A stretch of 40,725 nucleotides of DNA from UBA6624 sp964507645 (GCA_964507645.1 CAZDPU010000007.1:1-40725), one strand, 5' to 3'; counted from the first letter of the stretch, positions 25,354 to 33,769 are shown. The notes: generated from the sequence alone by a model not told the origin. Numbers and translations are program-made.

Positions 25354-25782
25354 ATGAACAAAACCGTTAGGCCTTTTCATCTAGCATTCCCTGTGCATGA
25401 TCTCAAAAAAACAAAAAAATTCTACACAGAGGTTTTGGGTTGTAGTCTTGGAAGAAGTAGTGATAAGTGGATTGACTTTAATTTCTTCGGCCACCAAGTT
25501 GTTGCTCACCTGGTAGCCCAAAAAAGCTTTAAACAAGAAAAAAATAAGGTTGATGGTAAAGATGTGCCTACAGAACATTTTGGGATTATATTGAACATGT
25601 CTGATTGGAAAAAATTAGCCTTGAGATTGGAAAAAAAAGGTGTTCATTTCATAATAAAACCTTATATAAGGTTTAAAAACCTTCCTGGAGAACAGGCAAC
25701 AATGTTTTTTTTAGACCCATGTGGAAATGCGCTCGAGTTTAAAGCTTTTAAACAAGATTCGGAAATCTTTAGAACATCATAA
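25354..25782 (+). CDS. VOC-superfamily (glyoxalase/dioxygenase-like) protein
   Basis: A 142-residue protein with two beta-alpha-beta-beta-beta modules of the vicinal oxygen chelate fold. FHLAFPVHDLKKTKKFYTEVL at the start and MFFLDPCGNALEFKAF at the end are characteristic, and the His of the first and the Glu of the last strand are likely metal ligands. HFGIILNMSDW supplies another. Relatives include glyoxalase I, dioxygenases and fosfomycin-type resistance enzymes, so the reaction is not predictable. Its last 6 bases overlap the convergent neighbour. Confidence 0.84.
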   Translation: MNKTVRPFHLAFPVHDLKKTKKFYTEVLGCSLGRSSDKWIDFNFFGHQVVAHLVAQKSFKQEKNKVDGKDVPTEHFGIILNMSDWKKLALRLEKKGVHFIIKPYIRFKNLPGEQATMFFLDPCGNALEFKAFKQDSEIFRTS

Positions 25783-26355
25783 AAAATCTTCGGCACGTAA
25801 CGCTTCTCTGCTTTTCGGATATTCTTTAATTATTTTTTTCAAAAAAACCTTTTCCCAGGTTTTATTTTCTAGCCTTCTTGAGAAAAAATCCGCAATTTTA
25901 AATAAAATTCTTGGCTTGACATCATCGTCGTTGATGGCTCCATGAACCTGAAGCAATGTTAAAAATGCAGCAAGCATTCTCCCGGCATCCACATGTTCGT
26001 CTATTGAGAAAAAACAAAATGAAAAATCAATATCGGAAACATCTTCATTGATGATTTTTAAATACTGATCAATGGTTAAAACTAACTTGATCTCCTCCAG
26101 TAGCGAAATCTTTAAATCCTCGACCTCTAAACCTTTGACGTTGTTGAGTGCAGTGGACAAGACAGTTTTTTCATAACCAGCTCGCCTTTCTCGATCTTTG
26201 AGAAGTTCAGCACTCCAGATTATTTCACGATATTTTAGATTCCCGGGTCCATACCCATCTTCTTCAATTTCTTCAATAAATTGAAACCTGGATTTTTCTA
26301 CCTCCATCAAAGTTGCTGATAGTGGGAGGTTTAAGCATTTATAAGGATCTGTCAT
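25777..26355 (-). CDS. Degenerate J-domain-like protein, function unknown
   Basis: A 192-residue soluble protein. The N-terminal 65 residues resemble a J domain: DPYKCLNLPLSATLMEVEK, a helical middle, then AELLKDRERRAGYEK, where DnaJ proteins have LxDPxxRxxYD. The HPD tripeptide that activates Hsp70 is missing. The remainder is helical and ends in IIKEYPKSREALRAE, reminiscent of a TPR-like ending. It follows the ThiE-like gene by 4 bases. No function can be assigned. Confidence 0.55.
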   Translation of the reverse strand: MTDPYKCLNLPLSATLMEVEKSRFQFIEEIEEDGYGPGNLKYREIIWSAELLKDRERRAGYEKTVLSTALNNVKGLEVEDLKISLLEEIKLVLTIDQYLKIINEDVSDIDFSFCFFSIDEHVDAGRMLAAFLTLLQVHGAINDDDVKPRILFKIADFFSRRLENKTWEKVFLKKIIKEYPKSREALRAEDFL

Positions 26356-26359
26356 GATG

Positions 26360-27001
26360 TTAATGGGACGATTCTATTGGGCTTTTGTAATTTTTTATCA
26401 CCTTTCTCAATTTTAGAAAAGACGCTATTGGGTTTTCTGCCTCAAGTATCCCGGAGGATACCGCCACTCTCAAATGTCTTAACCGGTGATTTTTTAAAAA
26501 TAAATTCAAATTACAAGCATTAATCCCCCCAACAAGATACGCTGGCATCTTTGATTTTTGGATTATTTTTTCAATAGTTGACCAATCTGTCATAGCTGCC
26601 TTTCTTTTTGTTGGACTTTGAAAAACTGCGCCAACTCCAATTACATCAGCTTGATGCTTTGTCGCAAAAGAAAGCTGCTTCTCTGTTTTGACTGTTTTGC
26701 CAACTATCTTGGATTCTTCAAAACAAAACATTTTTTTTAACTCTGGTATCGACATGTCTTTTTCTCCAACCCAGACCCCGTCAGAAAACTCCATTAAATC
26801 GACATGGTTGTTAACCACCACCATGGGGAATATTTCTTTAAGGGTGATTAAATTCTCAATTATCCTTTTGCGGGGCTCCCGCTTGTGCGGCCTATATTCA
26901 ACAAAGGTAAGCCCTTTTTGAAACAACCCTTTTAATAGCTCTTTGTCAATTTCTCTTTTTCCTGGCCAAATCAACAAGATGCTGGGAAAGGAGTTGTTCA
27001 T
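26360..27001 (-). CDS. Thiamine-phosphate synthase-like protein (ThiE/TenI family)
   Basis: A 213-residue TIM-barrel protein. The family pattern is visible: VVVNNHVDLMEFSDGVWVGE for the usual INDRxDLAxxxGxDGVHLGQ, DVIGVGAVFQSPTK for the phosphate-binding GPVFxTxTK, and PAYLVGGINACN for the last phosphate loop. Several catalytic positions differ from good ThiE enzymes (NNHVD for NDRVD, WVGEKD for HLGQED), so it may be a TenI-like or divergent ThiE protein. No other thiamine gene is nearby. ATGA overlap with tsaD. Confidence 0.7.
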   Translation of the reverse strand: MNNSFPSILLIWPGKREIDKELLKGLFQKGLTFVEYRPHKREPRKRIIENLITLKEIFPMVVVNNHVDLMEFSDGVWVGEKDMSIPELKKMFCFEESKIVGKTVKTEKQLSFATKHQADVIGVGAVFQSPTKRKAAMTDWSTIEKIIQKSKMPAYLVGGINACNLNLFLKNHRLRHLRVAVSSGILEAENPIASFLKLRKVIKNYKSPIESSH

Positions 27002-28005
27002 TCTGGAGATGTAAATCTTGAAAAGATTTTCGACAATTTTTTAGCTTTAATCTCCCCCTGGCTCATCTTTTCTGCAACAATAGCTGGCATAACACCATTG
27101 TCAGTTGAAAGCTTTAAGGGCGGTACAACAAACTGTAATGAATGCTTTTTAGCAAGATGTTCAAATTCGCTTCTTAATCTTTTATTTGCAGAAACCCCTC
27201 CAACCAATCCAAGACCTTTGTAGTTCCCCGAATTCAACTCTTTTGAAGTTTGGTCTAGAAGATGCTTGAAAGCTGTATTTTGAAAGCTGGCACAAAAATC
27301 ATTTACATTTAGGTTTTTTGATTCTTCAATTTTCTTTCGGGCCTCTGTTTTCAAACCCGAAAAAGAAAATCCTGATCTGTTTCTCATTGGGACTGTGAAT
27401 CTGTATCTTTGTTGATTTTTGGATTTTTCAGCATAAATCTCTATATCTGGGCCCCCGGGAAAACCCAGACCAAGAATTCTTGCAACTTTATCGAATGCTT
27501 CTCCTGCAGAGTCGTCTCGTGTGTTGAAGATGCATCTAAAAGCATCCGGGTATGACCAGTTCAAAAGCATGGTATGCCCTCCGCTAGCCAACAAAACAAG
27601 GATTGGAAAGGATTTTGGTTTTTCTTCCGATAAAAAAAGAGTAAAAACGTGACCTTCTAAATGATTCACCCCATAAACAGGGATCCTTAAAGATTCCCCT
27701 AATCCAGCCGCCCAAGATGCACCAACAGCAAGAGCCCCTATAAGTCCTGGTCCACATGTTACCCCAATAGAGCTTATGTTTTCTGATGTAATCATCCCTT
27801 CTTCTAAACAGTTTTCAAACAAATGGTTTATTTGTTCAAAATGCTCCTTGGCTGCAATTTGAGGGATTACACCTTTTGTACTTGAGTGAATCACTTGTGA
27901 TCTCTTTTGGAAAGCTACGATTCGACCATTTTGAAACAATGCCACCGCAGTGTCATCACAGGAGGTTTCAACCCCTAAAATACACTTTGTTTTAGCAGTC
28001 CCCAC
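26998..28005 (-). CDS. tsaD: tRNA threonylcarbamoyladenosine transferase TsaD
   Basis: TsaD (335 residues) transfers the threonylcarbamoyl group to A37 of ANN-decoding tRNAs together with TsaB and TsaE. The ASKHA-fold signatures are present: ILGVETSCDDTAVAL, CGPGLIGALAVG, the metal-binding NHLEGHVF, LLASGGHTMLLN, FDKVARILGLGFPGGP and VGGVSANKRLR, then the Asp in STDNGVMPAIV. The start is a GTG (28005) lying 14 bases inside the preceding gene. TsaB and TsaE genes are not in the window. Confidence 0.96.
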   Translation of the reverse strand: MGTAKTKCILGVETSCDDTAVALFQNGRIVAFQKRSQVIHSSTKGVIPQIAAKEHFEQINHLFENCLEEGMITSENISSIGVTCGPGLIGALAVGASWAAGLGESLRIPVYGVNHLEGHVFTLFLSEEKPKSFPILVLLASGGHTMLLNWSYPDAFRCIFNTRDDSAGEAFDKVARILGLGFPGGPDIEIYAEKSKNQQRYRFTVPMRNRSGFSFSGLKTEARKKIEESKNLNVNDFCASFQNTAFKHLLDQTSKELNSGNYKGLGLVGGVSANKRLRSEFEHLAKKHSLQFVVPPLKLSTDNGVMPAIVAEKMSQGEIKAKKLSKIFSRFTSPE

Positions 28006-28789
28006 TGTGTTTAGACCATACTAGATCCCAGGAATCCCTTGTACTTTCTTTCTGTATTTCCTTTGTCGAGATGTGCGAAACCCTTGTAAGTTCCAATTTG
28101 GGTTTTGCCTCGAGTTCAAGAAATATATAGTCTTTCATTAGTTTCCCAACCTGTTTTGCAAACCATCCTGAAATTGCATCCACTACCTCTCCGGCAGTCC
28201 CATCAATAGCGTCTTCTGGAAGCTTCCATCTCGCTAAATGGCTTTCAAGGGGCATTTGCAAGACCCCTTCAGCAATCTTGAGCCCCTCGGGAGTTGTTGC
28301 AACCAATAAGCAGTCCCAAAAGGTTACAGGTGCGCCATTATTTTTTTCAAAATTATAAATTCTCCCTCTTCCAACAACAAAAACCTCCCCTCCCATGAAG
28401 CTTGCCTGGACTAGCTTTAAATCTGTGATAAGGGGTTGAAGTTCTAGCTCTAAATTAATAGCGTCAAGGTTGTTACTTCTTCCCGAAAGAGTTGCCTTTC
28501 CATTAGTTGAAGAAATTTGAAACGGGTTTCCGAACGGTGCAGCGCCATTTATCTCAACCTGAGGTAAAAAAATTTCAATATTTTTATTTCTATAAAAAAC
28601 ATCGTTCAAGGTTGCTCCGGTAAGCAGGGTCCCATCGGCAGAATCATACTCAAAACCGCTGATATCAATCCCTCGACCCAGGAAGTGGGGAAGCAAGGCC
28701 CATAGGAAAAAAACTGCCAGTAAGGTGATGGGCAAAAAGGTCTTTTTTGTCTTTTTCCCTCCCTTTTTGTATTTTTTTCTTTTAGGCAT
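27992..28789 (-). CDS. Single-pass envelope protein, AsmA-like features, unknown
   Basis: A 265-residue protein beginning with a very basic stretch (KRKKYKKGGKKTKK), then a membrane helix (about 18-37), and a periplasmic domain. The body looks like alternating beta strands with LTGATLNDVFYRN and FMGGEVFVVGRG, similar in style to AsmA/TamB-type lipid-transport proteins, followed by a helical part (about 195-235). I do not recognise a named family. It follows an AsmA-like gene by 25 bases, and that gap has CATAAT 8 bases before the ATG. The two probably act together in the envelope. Confidence 0.55.
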   Translation of the reverse strand: MPKRKKYKKGGKKTKKTFLPITLLAVFFLWALLPHFLGRGIDISGFEYDSADGTLLTGATLNDVFYRNKNIEIFLPQVEINGAAPFGNPFQISSTNGKATLSGRSNNLDAINLELELQPLITDLKLVQASFMGGEVFVVGRGRIYNFEKNNGAPVTFWDCLLVATTPEGLKIAEGVLQMPLESHLARWKLPEDAIDGTAGEVVDAISGWFAKQVGKLMKDYIFLELEAKPKLELTRVSHISTKEIQKESTRDSWDLVWSKHSGDC

Positions 28790-28797
28790 ATATATTT

Positions 28798-28803
28798 ATT
28801 ATG
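28798..28803 (-). promoter_or_regulatory. Candidate internal -10 element
   Basis: CATAAT on the - strand, five of six matches, ends 8 bases before the ATG at 28789 in the 25-base gap between the two envelope genes. No ribosome binding site is present. Confidence 0.35.
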
Positions 28804-28814
28804 TACATGATTGT

Positions 28815-30389
28815 TTAATTTGGATTCTGTTTCGCTCTCTTTTCCAAACAATCCAATATCGTCAATGACGGGCAAAGTTCCCACCTAAGCGGCATCCCGG
28901 ACATTGATATCTTAGGGTCTTTTGTGGTGCCAGAAATTTCAACAGGGATTTGGAAAACTTGGCTTTCATGATCAGGTCCTGCGAAAAGAGAGATAAGCCC
29001 GATAACTTCTTGGCCAAAAAACCTAACTATGGAGCTTGAGGTTGTCGCAACCTTCCCCTTTGCCAAGATTCCTTTTTCTTCTGAAAAATAAAAATCTTCA
29101 GCAAACAACACTAGTGCGGGATCCGAAAGTCTCAATAGCAAAGAGTCCCCTTTGTAAGCTTGTTTCTCAACTTCCTGAAAATCTATCTCAAATAAATCTA
29201 ACTGTGAATCTTCATTCATCAATTGCATTGAAGCTGGGCCCGTGATTCGAACTCTTCCTCCTGTCCCATCCTTTGGATCAATTCTCAAAAATCCATTAAA
29301 AACACCCCTTGGCCACCAGTTGGCTGGCTTGCTCAGGAGCCAAGAAAAATTTTCAAAATCAACACTAATAACTCCATCTTCATTCAACCCCCATGAGAAA
29401 AATTCAAAATTTTTTGTATTTTTGTTTGCCAAAATCCCCGAAGGCAATTCACTGAGTTGGATTTCGTGGAAGTACTCTCCTTCGCCTGGAGTCACCTTTA
29501 GCAACCCTTCTTGCAGCAAAAACACACCTTCTTCCCCAAGAAAAACATCAAGCAAAGGGCTTAGGCTCCCAAAAAAACCCTCCCAATCAACCCCCTCCCA
29601 ATTTCCGCTCAAATCGTTATTGTCTGACTTTAACCCAATCAACCCGCCTGGCTGAAGAGGGATGATTGCTGACCAATCCCCATCTTGGTTAATTGAGCCC
29701 ATAACTTTTACATCTTGGGATTGTGCCAAAGACAAATTGTCTAAAGTAAAGCTTCCCGTTCCTCTTTCCCAATCAACATTCAAATCTCCGGGGCCTGGGT
29801 AAAAGCCAAAAATACTCCACCATTTGCTTTCTTTGTTGATTTGTGCCTGCATTGCAACAGCATGGGAGTTTTCAAATGATGCGTGTATTGATTCTTTTAA
29901 ATTCATTTGTATTTTCATATACCCGTTTTCTCCTACAATATCCCACTCTCCGCTAACACCTGCCTCCAGGTAATCTGCTTGTAATTGGCTTCTTGAATCC
30001 TCACTAAGTGTGATTCGTATTTTGCAGGTGTTTGAGATCAGCAATTTCGGAGAAATGAAAAAAGCCTTTGGCATTTTTAGGTCAAGAAAATCTGTATTGG
30101 ATTTGATCAAACAGTTCGCAACGGCAATTGACCTAGGAATTCTAAAGAAGGGTTCTGAAATGCTTGTAGGTTCAGTAAATAAAAATTCAAAATTCTCAAA
30201 TGAAATACTCCCTGAAAGAGAAAACCCCTTTAGTGGATTCCCTTGTAATTTTAAATTTTCCTCCCTTAAAAAACCTGCTGGAATTCTTGATAAAAGATAC
30301 CCTCCGCCCCAGTCCAAAGTCCAGCAAAACCAAACAGCTAAAACCAAAAATAGCATTTTAAAAATATTGGATTTTTTGTTTTGTTTCAT
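28815..30389 (-). CDS. AsmA-like envelope protein
   Basis: A 524-residue protein with a short basic N-terminus, one membrane helix (about 11-32) and a long beta-rich periplasmic region. The end reads VFQIPVEISGTTKDPKISM, the pattern with which AsmA/DUF748/TamB-related proteins close (G-x-x-x-x-P-x-I). NPLKGFSLSGSISFENFEF near residue 50 is also typical of the first strands of such proteins. Members form grooves or bridges for phospholipid transport to the outer membrane. The exact subfamily is not clear. It is the first gene of its - strand unit, divergent from mazG. Confidence 0.62.
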   Translation of the reverse strand: MKQNKKSNIFKMLFLVLAVWFCWTLDWGGGYLLSRIPAGFLREENLKLQGNPLKGFSLSGSISFENFEFLFTEPTSISEPFFRIPRSIAVANCLIKSNTDFLDLKMPKAFFISPKLLISNTCKIRITLSEDSRSQLQADYLEAGVSGEWDIVGENGYMKIQMNLKESIHASFENSHAVAMQAQINKESKWWSIFGFYPGPGDLNVDWERGTGSFTLDNLSLAQSQDVKVMGSINQDGDWSAIIPLQPGGLIGLKSDNNDLSGNWEGVDWEGFFGSLSPLLDVFLGEEGVFLLQEGLLKVTPGEGEYFHEIQLSELPSGILANKNTKNFEFFSWGLNEDGVISVDFENFSWLLSKPANWWPRGVFNGFLRIDPKDGTGGRVRITGPASMQLMNEDSQLDLFEIDFQEVEKQAYKGDSLLLRLSDPALVLFAEDFYFSEEKGILAKGKVATTSSSIVRFFGQEVIGLISLFAGPDHESQVFQIPVEISGTTKDPKISMSGMPLRWELCPSLTILDCLEKRAKQNPN

Positions 30390-30434
30390 TGTTTTTGCTT
30401 TTCTAACTCTAAAATAAATAATACGTGTGCGTAT
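30390..30434. promoter_or_regulatory. Divergent promoter region with small inverted repeat
   Basis: The 43 bases between the AsmA-like and MazG-like genes must hold both promoters. For the + strand, TAAAAT (30410-30415) and AATAAT (30417-30422) are candidate -10 hexamers. ATACG-TGTG-CGTAT (30421-30434) is a perfect 5-base inverted repeat that runs into the mazG start codon and could be an operator or hairpin. No Shine-Dalgarno sequence precedes mazG. Confidence 0.35.
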
Positions 30435-30825
30435 GAAAAAAGTTGAATTTAACCGCGAAAGACCTTTTGATTCTGTCTATGAGTTGTTCTGTTACTTGAG
30501 AAGCCCTAACGGATGCCCTTGGGATAGGGAGCAAAATTTTGACAACTATGTTGCATTTCTGAAAGAGGAACTGGAAGAGTTGGATGGTGCTGAATCGAAA
30601 GAAGAAAAAATTGAGGAAACGTTAGATGTTTTTTTCAACTCGTTGATGTTGTTGATATGCCTTGAAGAAGGGGGGGTTGCTATAAAATCACAACTTTCCA
30701 AACTTTATAAAAAATATTTTGACAGACATCCACATGTGTTTGGAAACGAAGATGCTAAAAGCCCAGAAGATGTTTTGAAAATTTGGAAAAGGGTCAAGAA
30801 AGAGGAGGCTAGAAAGAAAAAATGA
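30433..30825 (+). CDS. MazG-type nucleotide pyrophosphohydrolase, single domain
   Basis: A 130-residue all-helical MazG domain. LRSPNGCPWDREQNFDNYV is the classic start of the fold. The Mg-binding set EELEELDG with EETLDV (E-x-x-E and E-x-x-D) follows, and RHPHVFGNEDAKS ends the domain. E. coli MazG has two such domains and about 263 residues, so this is a half-size form. It hydrolyses nucleoside triphosphates to monophosphates, probably for pool cleaning. I prefer ATG 30433. The GTG at 30427 is the alternative. ATGA overlap with topA. Confidence 0.88.
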   Translation: MKKVEFNRERPFDSVYELFCYLRSPNGCPWDREQNFDNYVAFLKEELEELDGAESKEEKIEETLDVFFNSLMLLICLEEGGVAIKSQLSKLYKKYFDRHPHVFGNEDAKSPEDVLKIWKRVKKEEARKKK

Positions 30826-33155
30826 ATTTAGTAATAGTTGAATCTGGGGCAAAAGCCAAAACCATTCAAAAGTACCTAGGGGCAAAATATGTGGTTAAAT
30901 CCTGTTATGGACACATACAAAAAATTGACGAGAAAGCAGACTTAACAAAATCGGATGGGGACAACCTCCCGGAACCAAAATGGATATTTATAAATGACAG
31001 AGCTACGAAATTCATAAAAGAAACAAAACAAACAATAAAAAAGAAAAAAATAACAACCATTTACGTTGCAACTGACCCTGACAGAGAGGGAGAACTTATA
31101 GCTTGGCGACTTTCTGAACTTCTAGGGAAATTGGCAACTATAAAAAGAATGGTTTTCCAGGAAATAACCCCAAATGCAATACAAAATTCCCTCAAGGAAG
31201 CTCTTCAGGACGGTTCCATCGACATGCATATGGTTTGGAGTGCTCTTGTCAGGACTTTTATGGACAGGCTTGTTGGATTTGGTGCATCCAATTACCTGCA
31301 AAGATCTCTTCGTAAGTTGAAAAAAAGAGGGTTGAGCATGGGGAGGGTTCAAACACCGACCCTGGGTTTTGTTCTTGAGCGAGAAAGCAAAATTAATGCT
31401 CACAAGCCTGAAAAATATTACGAATTTCATATACTTGCAAACAACTTTCTCTTTAAGGCTGTTTTTCAAAACCCTTACAAAAAAAACAAGCACCAGACAA
31501 AAAACCTCGAGGAAGTTAAGGCGATTGAGGGTCTTTTAAAAGGGAAGGGGGGGCTGGTTTTGCAAAAAGTAAAATCAAAAAATGGAACCTCGAAAGCACC
31601 CCTGCCTTTTTCCACGGACACCTTTATCCAAGCTGCTGGAAATCAAGGAATATCGCCAAAAGCCGCAATGGCTGGAGCTCAAAAACTATATCAATCGGGG
31701 CTAATAACCTATATGAGGACTGATTCAACCCGAATCAATCCATCCTTTAAAGCTTTAATAACCGAAAATGTAAAGACGGCATTTGGGGAAGATTACCTTT
31801 CTCCAAAAAGTCTCAAGTCATCAAAATCCGGTCCAAAGATTCAAGATGCACATGAGGCAATAAGGGCGACAACACTCAAAAAAAACCCTGGTGGGCTTGA
31901 GTCAAATAAAAGAATTTATGATCTGATTTTAAAAAGAACAATCGCAAGCCAGATGGTGGCATCAAAGCATAAGTCATTTACGCTTTTGGCTTCTCTAAAT
32001 GGAGAAGTGAATTTTGTGGCAAAACAAACTTACATTACGTTTTCTGGATACCAGGCAGCCTATGGCAAAAAACCGGACAAGATACCTGGGTTTGGAGAGG
32101 GGGAGAACCTTAAAGAAATGTCTGCAAAAAAACCATACGGGCTGATGGAAAAAGAAACAAAGCCCCCTGCAAGGTTTAAACAATACACGCTTATACAAAA
32201 GATGAAAGACACCGGGATAGGCCGTCCTTCAACATATGTCCCAACTGTTGAAAAGCTGAGCGAAAGAGAATATGTCAAAATTGAAAAAGGGAACATCTTC
32301 CCTCAGCCAATAGCACCAGAGGTAATGAAGGTCGCTGCAAGCTGGGGAAACAAAGATGCTGGACATCTCTTTAACCCCGACTTTACAAAAAGCTTTGAGG
32401 GTTTGCTTGACCAAATTGAAAACGGTTCTAGGCCAGAACCCATATGGGGAATGACTAGAAATTATTTTAAAGACCTGCAAGACAGAACGAATAAGCAAAT
32501 AACCCCATCTCAAAAAAACTTCCTTGAGACAAAAATGTTTCCTTACGCGGCTAAAAATAAGAATTTTTGGAAAAGGCTGATCGAGTCTTTTGCAGAAGAC
32601 AAAGATACCCGGTTCGCCCTTGAAGGTTTGATGAAGGAGCTTTTATCAAAAAACGACCTTGATGACAAGTTAAAGATAGTTTCAAAAAAAGCAGGAATGA
32701 AAATTATTGGGTTCACGATGGAAGATGAAGGGTTTTCAGACTGGGCAAACGAAGAATCTAAAAAGAAAGGAATCAAAAAACCCGCTACAAAAAAACAAAT
32801 TAACTTTATTTTGAGCCTTGGCGAAAAGAAGAAAGGGGCCAACAAGCTCATTCCAAAGAATCTAGATAAACTCGAAATAGGAGATGCTGTAAAGCTGATA
32901 AAAAACCTTCTCTCCCTTGCTGATATCCCAGGGAAAGAAACAAAGCTTACAAAAAGACAATTGAATGCTGTGAACAAGCTCTGCAAGACTTTGGACGTCA
33001 CAACAGAAAAAGCCTTGGGGTGCTTGAAGCTAGAAAAAAAGACAGTAGAACAGCTTTCGGTAAAAGAAGCCTCGAAAGTTCTTGAGCTTTTGTTTTCTAA
33101 TGTTAAAAAACAGAAAAAAAATAAAGCCTGGAAGTTTGATTGCAATTGCAAATGA
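30822..33155 (+). CDS. topA: DNA topoisomerase I with helical-repeat C-terminus
   Basis: Type IA topoisomerase, 777 residues, which relaxes negative supercoils. The Toprim domain has VIVESGAKAKTIQKYLG and ATDPDREGELIAWRL (83-97). The core has GRVQTPTLGFV, the catalytic Tyr297 in LITYMRTDSTR, DAHEAIRATT and GIGRPSTYVPTVEKLSEREYV. The usual zinc-ribbon repeats are missing. In their place, residues after about 560 form three helical units beginning ITPSQKNFL, ATKKQINFILSL and LTKRQLNAVNKL; the last two end in LxxxxAxKxLxxLL-type helices. A lysine-rich tail with two Cys closes the protein. Confidence 0.95.
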   Translation: MNLVIVESGAKAKTIQKYLGAKYVVKSCYGHIQKIDEKADLTKSDGDNLPEPKWIFINDRATKFIKETKQTIKKKKITTIYVATDPDREGELIAWRLSELLGKLATIKRMVFQEITPNAIQNSLKEALQDGSIDMHMVWSALVRTFMDRLVGFGASNYLQRSLRKLKKRGLSMGRVQTPTLGFVLERESKINAHKPEKYYEFHILANNFLFKAVFQNPYKKNKHQTKNLEEVKAIEGLLKGKGGLVLQKVKSKNGTSKAPLPFSTDTFIQAAGNQGISPKAAMAGAQKLYQSGLITYMRTDSTRINPSFKALITENVKTAFGEDYLSPKSLKSSKSGPKIQDAHEAIRATTLKKNPGGLESNKRIYDLILKRTIASQMVASKHKSFTLLASLNGEVNFVAKQTYITFSGYQAAYGKKPDKIPGFGEGENLKEMSAKKPYGLMEKETKPPARFKQYTLIQKMKDTGIGRPSTYVPTVEKLSEREYVKIEKGNIFPQPIAPEVMKVAASWGNKDAGHLFNPDFTKSFEGLLDQIENGSRPEPIWGMTRNYFKDLQDRTNKQITPSQKNFLETKMFPYAAKNKNFWKRLIESFAEDKDTRFALEGLMKELLSKNDLDDKLKIVSKKAGMKIIGFTMEDEGFSDWANEESKKKGIKKPATKKQINFILSLGEKKKGANKLIPKNLDKLEIGDAVKLIKNLLSLADIPGKETKLTKRQLNAVNKLCKTLDVTTEKALGCLKLEKKTVEQLSVKEASKVLELLFSNVKKQKKNKAWKFDCNCK

Positions 33156-33769
33156 TGAAAAATAATCATTTTGAAATTGATTCTTTAAAAATTATTACAA
33201 TTTTTTTCATATCTTGGGGGCTGGTTGAAGTTGGAGCTCCTTTCTGGCTTGGGTTCCTTGTGTTTTTTTACCTCTTCAAGCTGAAAATTTCCACAGTTTC
33301 ACTTTTGTGGGTTGCCATTTTCATGTTCTTGAGAGCATTGCAGGTTGCATCTTGGGGAAATTTTGACATAGATACACATCGTTTCTTGATTTTTGGAATT
33401 TTTTTCATGCTTGTATCATCATGCCTTGAAGTTTTTTCAAAAAAAAACTGGCTTGAAACCATGTTTAATTTTTTCCTCTTTGCCCTTCTTGCTAATTTGT
33501 TAAGCTATATTCTTGGCGAGAACTCCTCAATGGGTCTGGTTGCCGTGAGCCCTTTGGCAATTCTTTACTTTTCAAGAGGCAAATTTTCAAGAGGCTTGGT
33601 GGAGTGCATTCTTGGGTTGTGTTTTCTTGTCTATATGAAAACAAACTATTTCGACTCCTCTGTCGCAGAGGATGAACGAATCTTGTGGTTGATCCTTTCA
33701 GGTTGTCTTTTTTGGGGGGTCTCTGAACTGGTCTATAGATTAAAAATAACCGTAGCGCTCAAAGACTGA
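33152..33769 (+). CDS. Integral membrane protein, unknown
   Basis: A 205-residue protein with five or six hydrophobic helices and short polar loops. Its layout (helices near 15-45, 50-70, 85-105, 110-130, 140-165 and 175-195) resembles the MreD/RodD-like or ECF S-component style, but I find no diagnostic motif. The ATG at 33152 overlaps the topA stop. It ends in a TGATG overlap with the next gene, so it is translated within the long operon. Confidence 0.5.
   Translation: MMKNNHFEIDSLKIITIFFISWGLVEVGAPFWLGFLVFFYLFKLKISTVSLLWVAIFMFLRALQVASWGNFDIDTHRFLIFGIFFMLVSSCLEVFSKKNWLETMFNFFLFALLANLLSYILGENSSMGLVAVSPLAILYFSRGKFSRGLVECILGLCFLVYMKTNYFDSSVAEDERILWLILSGCLFWGVSELVYRLKITVALKD

Noticed and set aside
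26360..27001. Firm call as thiamine-phosphate synthase ThiE
   Set aside because: The fold and phosphate loops fit, but several ThiE active-site positions differ and no thiamine genes are nearby, so it was kept as a family-level call.
29242..29655. 137-codon open frame antisense to the AsmA-like gene
   Set aside because: Pro/Ser/Lys-rich translation with no domain, opposite a coherent envelope protein. A shadow frame.
32543..33169. 208-codon open frame antisense to the topA 3' end
   Set aside because: It is Phe/Ser-rich, has no recognisable motif and is fully covered by the well-supported topoisomerase frame. It arises from the A-rich codons of topA.
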